Shown here: positions 20,745-23,542 of the stretch, one piece after another
Layout: each line of letters opens with the position of its first letter
Position numbering within the stretch: the first letter of the stretch is position 1
Origin: Bacillus sp. ISL-7
GTDB lineage: Bacteria; Bacillota; Bacilli; Bacillales_B; DSM-18226
Reading direction: 5' to 3'
Length of the DNA stretch: 23,542 nucleotides
Assembly: GCF_018613065.1 (NCBI RefSeq)
Contig: NZ_JAGGQW010000026.1
Span: forward strand, 1-23,542
Made by a program: the position numbers and the translations under genes
The notes under the pieces: model-generated
Databases searched by the model: none
The model's input: the letters and a program-made list of their open reading frames with translations, nothing else
What the model was told of the DNA's origin: nothing

Positions 20745-22232
20745 TTATTGATTGAGCAAGCCCCTTTTAATACCTTCTCGGTTCATCGAGATGATTTGCT
20801 TTCTTGCCTTTAACATCTCTTCAGTTTTTCCATAATGAAAATAGGTCACCACCCCATCAGGATGTTCCTTACTCCTCCCTGCTCTTCCGGCAATTTGGAC
20901 GAGGGCACTTTCTGTAAAAATGGCATCTTCGGACCCAACTACGGCTACATCAATGTTGGGAAAAGTTACTCCTCGCTCAAGAATAGTTGTCGTTAACAGT
21001 AAAGGAATTCCTTTGGATCGCATTTTTTGCACCTTTTCTTTGCGGTCAGGGTCTTCGGCATGGACAGCTTCTATAGTTGTATCAAATTGGCGCAGGATGG
21101 GGAGGGCTTTTTCCATCAAAGGGATATGCGGAAAGAAGACTAAGGCTTGTTTGTTTGCTTGAATCCGCGCCGAAATCCAGCGGAGGACATTCGGTGGCAA
21201 TTTATTTTTCTGCAATTGCTTTTGCCAATTCCCACACCATACAAAGTTGGGGACCGGGAGCGGATGGCGATGGAAACGAGCGGGGATCGTGGTGAATGCT
21301 CGTTTCCCTGTACGGCATTCCCTTTGCCACTTTTCATTTGGCGTGGCGGTTAGGTAAATCATGGCCGATGATGGCTTTCTCGCCTCGATGGCGGCATACT
21401 GGAGGGATTCCTCAACTGTATAAGGAAAGGCATCAACTTCGTCTAAAATGATCGCATCAAAGGCATGGTAGAAGCGGAGCAGCTGGTGGGTGGTCGCAAT
21501 CGTGAGCGGAGCATAGAGGTGACGGTCCTCGCTTCCGCCATAAAGAGAAGCAACTTTTATTTCCGGGAAGGCGGCTTTTAGTCTAGGAGTGAGCTCTAAG
21601 ACGACATCCGTTCGCGGTGTGGCAATACAGATTCTTTTTTTAGCAGCAAGTGCGGCTTCAATTCCAGCGAATAGGACCTCAGTTTTCCCTGCCCCGCAAA
21701 CGGCCCAAACTAAGTGCTCCTGATTTTGTTGAATGGCTTCAATTACATGCTCTGATGCTTCTTGCTGTCCTTGTGAGAGTGTCCCCTGCCAATGTTTGAT
21801 TTTTGCAGGGAGATGGGTGTCAGGCACCGGGCCATTCCAGCCGATGAGTGGCGTGCATTCGCTAATTCTTCCCATCATGATGCAATGGCGGCAATAGAGA
21901 CAGGTTTCGCCACATCGTGAGCATGGGTAAGATGCAAAATGCTGTGGGTCCTTATTTCCGCACCGGGAGCATATGGGCTTTTTTCCGTTGTACTCGATTC
22001 CTTTCCGGTAGGTGACATAGCCATTTTCGTAATGTGCTTGCACTTCTTCTAATGGAATTGGGATATCTTCTAGGAGGAGTTGTTTGCCTGTGAGAAGCTG
22101 CTGAAGATCAGGATTGTATTGGAAGTTTGGATTTAGATGCGGCTGCGGGATACTGGCGATGTGCGTAATTTGGAATGAATCAACGTCTTTGATGCTAGGA
22201 ATCAGGAGTTTATTTTTTATAACAAAACGCAC
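20745..22232 (-). CDS. comFA: ComFA, DNA-uptake helicase/translocase ATPase
   Basis: A 495-residue superfamily 2 ATPase that drives single-stranded DNA import during transformation. A zinc finger region holds cysteines 88, 91, 104, 107, 111, 114 and 117. Walker A G-A-G-K-T is at 180-184 and the D-E-V-D Walker B at 264-267; a T-A-T motif follows near 295-297, and motif VI Q-I-A-G-R-A-G-R is near the C-terminus. It is somewhat longer than the B. subtilis protein (about 463 aa). The start is GTG 22232, with GGAGGTG six bases upstream. It overlaps the end of the NERD gene by 16 bases, so translation is probably coupled. Confidence 0.95.
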   Translation of the reverse strand: MRFVIKNKLLIPSIKDVDSFQITHIASIPQPHLNPNFQYNPDLQQLLTGKQLLLEDIPIPLEEVQAHYENGYVTYRKGIEYNGKKPICSRCGNKDPQHFASYPCSRCGETCLYCRHCIMMGRISECTPLIGWNGPVPDTHLPAKIKHWQGTLSQGQQEASEHVIEAIQQNQEHLVWAVCGAGKTEVLFAGIEAALAAKKRICIATPRTDVVLELTPRLKAAFPEIKVASLYGGSEDRHLYAPLTIATTHQLLRFYHAFDAIILDEVDAFPYTVEESLQYAAIEARKPSSAMIYLTATPNEKWQRECRTGKRAFTTIPARFHRHPLPVPNFVWCGNWQKQLQKNKLPPNVLRWISARIQANKQALVFFPHIPLMEKALPILRQFDTTIEAVHAEDPDRKEKVQKMRSKGIPLLLTTTILERGVTFPNIDVAVVGSEDAIFTESALVQIAGRAGRSKEHPDGVVTYFHYGKTEEMLKARKQIISMNREGIKRGLLNQ

Positions 22233-23215
22233 GAGGACACCTCCTCTGGATTCAGATAATAGAGTCGATCTTTTGTTTTACCTATTGTTTGCAGGTTTAA
22301 TTTATGAACAACTTTTTGAGTGGTATCAGGGGATGGTAGATGTAAATAGTTTCTCAATTCTAGATTGGTCATTGTTGGCTTGTATAGGTAGAAATAGTGA
22401 CTGAGGCTTTTTAGGATGGCATCTTTTGAAGAGGTTTGACAGGCGGGACAAATCCATTTTCCTCTTTTGAAATTCATTGGGATATAGTTACATTTATCAT
22501 CTGGACAACAAACTCCGCTCCGGATATCTTTTTCGGTAAGATTGTATTCTTTTAAGATATCAATTGGTTTTGGACTGTGTTGACTTAAGAGCAATTTTCC
22601 GATCTTAGTCAAGGTATCGGTATCTACCCTTTCTTGATGATTTCGTTGTTCCATTGATTCGATTTTATTAAAAAGGTCTCTTCCCTTGCATACTTTACTA
22701 AAATCTGTTTTGTCTCCGGAGTTAGTTTTCAAGATTGTACTGGTACTTTTGAAAAAAACAAGGGTGTCAACTGGGAGAAGATTGCAGCCGTTTTGGACCA
22801 GCCAATTGCGTAAAAGGGATTGCAGTCGTTGGCATTGAACGCACGGGTCCTCGAATGATTCTTCAGTTCCATCATCATGGGTACGAATTAGCTGCTTGAA
22901 GACATTATCAAAAGTTAATGTGCCTGCGATGTTTTTTGCTTCGATGATTAGGATGTAGTTTTGTGAGAGGAGAAGTGTGTCGATTTGAAAGTGTATGCCA
23001 TTGTATTTTAATTGGAGGTCATGGAAGATAAGGTATTTATCATGTGGAAGTTCTTTAACGTAGTTTGCTAAGGCAATTTCGCCCCAGTAACCTGCCCATC
23101 GTTTGGCGAGATCTTTTTCAATTTCTTGATATTTGCTGTGACCGAGTATTAGTCTTATTTTTAAGATTTGGGTTAAGAATAGTCTTTGCGGAGGGGTTAA
23201 TTTTTTCATGATCAA
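22217..23215 (-). CDS. NERD-domain nuclease-related protein with zinc ribbon
   Basis: A 332-residue cytoplasmic protein. Residues about 40-150 are a NERD (nuclease-related) domain: W-G-E near 44-46, F-Q-I-D with D79, and I-I-E-A-K with E92 and K94, the restriction-endonuclease-like catalytic set. A zinc ribbon follows (C236/C237/C242 and C256/C259), then a winged-helix-like C-terminus (about 280-325). It is the first gene of a NERD-comFA-comFC operon, overlapping comFA by 16 bases. In B. subtilis the gene upstream of comFA is degV-like, so this arrangement is lineage-specific. The link to DNA uptake is suggested by operon context only. Start: TTG 23215 or ATG 23209; AAGGAGC at 23227-23233 is far from both, but ideal for a three-codon ORF at 23212-23220. 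Confidence 0.82.
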   Translation of the reverse strand: MIMKKLTPPQRLFLTQILKIRLILGHSKYQEIEKDLAKRWAGYWGEIALANYVKELPHDKYLIFHDLQLKYNGIHFQIDTLLLSQNYILIIEAKNIAGTLTFDNVFKQLIRTHDDGTEESFEDPCVQCQRLQSLLRNWLVQNGCNLLPVDTLVFFKSTSTILKTNSGDKTDFSKVCKGRDLFNKIESMEQRNHQERVDTDTLTKIGKLLLSQHSPKPIDILKEYNLTEKDIRSGVCCPDDKCNYIPMNFKRGKWICPACQTSSKDAILKSLSHYFYLYKPTMTNLELRNYLHLPSPDTTQKVVHKLNLQTIGKTKDRLYYLNPEEVSSCVLL

Positions 23216-23220
23216 TTCAT
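23212..23220 (-). promoter_or_regulatory. Minicistron ATG-AAT-TGA before the NERD gene
   Basis: ATG-AAT-TGA lies seven bases after AAGGAG, the optimal distance. Its stop overlaps the TTG candidate start (23215) and is two bases before the ATG candidate (23209). Ribosomes may initiate on the minicistron and re-initiate on the NERD gene. This could also be chance in an AT-rich leader. Confidence 0.3.
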
Positions 23221-23349
23221 TCGTCAGCTCCTTATTCTTTTTTGGAAGATTTCTTCAAAAAATGGAGAAATTCCTGCTAATTTGTCGAAGGTTTTTATAT
23301 TTTTTGTGGATATGTGACGGTCTGGTGTCTTTACAATTGTTGCTAGGGG

Positions 23350-23542
23350 ATTCCGCCAACTTTTGAAGTTATTCCGCCAAACCCCTTTTATTTACCTTTT
23401 TTAATATCTCGAGCCTATCCTCTGGTCATTTACGGCTTGGCTCTCAGCCGTTCGATTCCGCCAACTTGGGCCGGGATTCCGCGAACTTTTGGAGTTATTC
23501 CGCCAATCTTTCTACAGATTCCGCTAACTTCGGAACCTTTTC
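23350..23542. repeat. ATTCCGCCAAC repeat array with exact 21-bp register
   Basis: ATTCCGCCAA or single-base variants begin at 23350, 23371, 23455, 23476, 23497 and 23518. All intervals are multiples of 21, including the 105-base jump across unrelated sequence. The unit is roughly ATTCCGCCAACTTTTGGAGTT. It is non-coding, upstream of the NERD operon, and runs to the window edge. I recall similar ATTCCGCCAA arrays in other Bacillus-type genomes. Positions 23221-23349 hold the NERD leader and nothing else I can assign. Confidence 0.7.

Noticed and set aside
21816..21828. GGTGTCAGGCACC quasi-palindrome within comFA, similar to a short motif I recall repeating in Bacillus genomes
   Set aside because: It lies in frame within a conserved gene and encodes normal residues; one copy is not evidence of an insertion.

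Overview
The window looks like chromosomal DNA from a facultatively anaerobic, spore-forming member of the Bacillaceae, of a Neobacillus/Mesobacillus-like type. The evidence is low GC, AGGAGG ribosome binding sites, frequent TTG/GTG starts, SecA, long-form HPF, frameshifted RF2, ComFA/ComFC, a CotF-like coat protein, and intergenic repeats of a kind common in that group. The genus is inference.

Layout, left to right. 1-120: edge of a dispersed intergenic repeat. 298-717: small coiled-coil repeat protein. 875-1976 (-): prfB with its programmed +1 frameshift. 2370-4325 (+): SEC-C/HTH/TPR protein. 4610-6056 (-): a two-gene Wzz-type modulator and BY-kinase pair with no sugar-polymer genes beside it. 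6489-15107 (-): the accessory centrepiece, a multiheme cytochrome locus. 15645-18158 (+): secA. 18171-18582: terminators and two repeat arrays. 18600-19148 (-): hpf. 19423-19920 (+): CotF-like protein. 20007-23215 (-): NERD protein, comFA, comFC. 23350-23542: an array of 21-bp repeats.

The cytochrome locus, in transcription order, encodes a membrane-anchored NapC/NirT-type decaheme protein (473 aa), a second NapC/NirT-type protein with twelve CxxCH motifs (387 aa), a membrane-anchored TPR protein, a membrane-anchored six-bladed NHL propeller, a secreted hexaheme cytochrome (590 aa), and a secreted octaheme cytochrome with Ig-like domains (688 aa). Together they carry 36 CxxCH motifs. The simplest reading is an electron path from menaquinol through two anchored cytochromes to secreted cytochromes in or beyond the wall: extracellular electron transfer in a Gram-positive. 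A near-consensus Fnr box lies upstream of the first gene about 42 bp before a plausible start site, which suggests anaerobic induction. No heme-maturation genes or terminal reductase of known specificity are present, so the acceptor is unknown.

In Bacillus subtilis hpf, secA and prfB are adjacent and co-oriented. Here hpf and prfB share one strand, but secA is flipped and separated from prfB by about 13.7 kb containing the cytochrome locus. Inverting everything between hpf and prfB would restore secA-prfB adjacency, so an inversion in this lineage is likely. No tRNA, rRNA, CRISPR array or intact transposase gene was seen.
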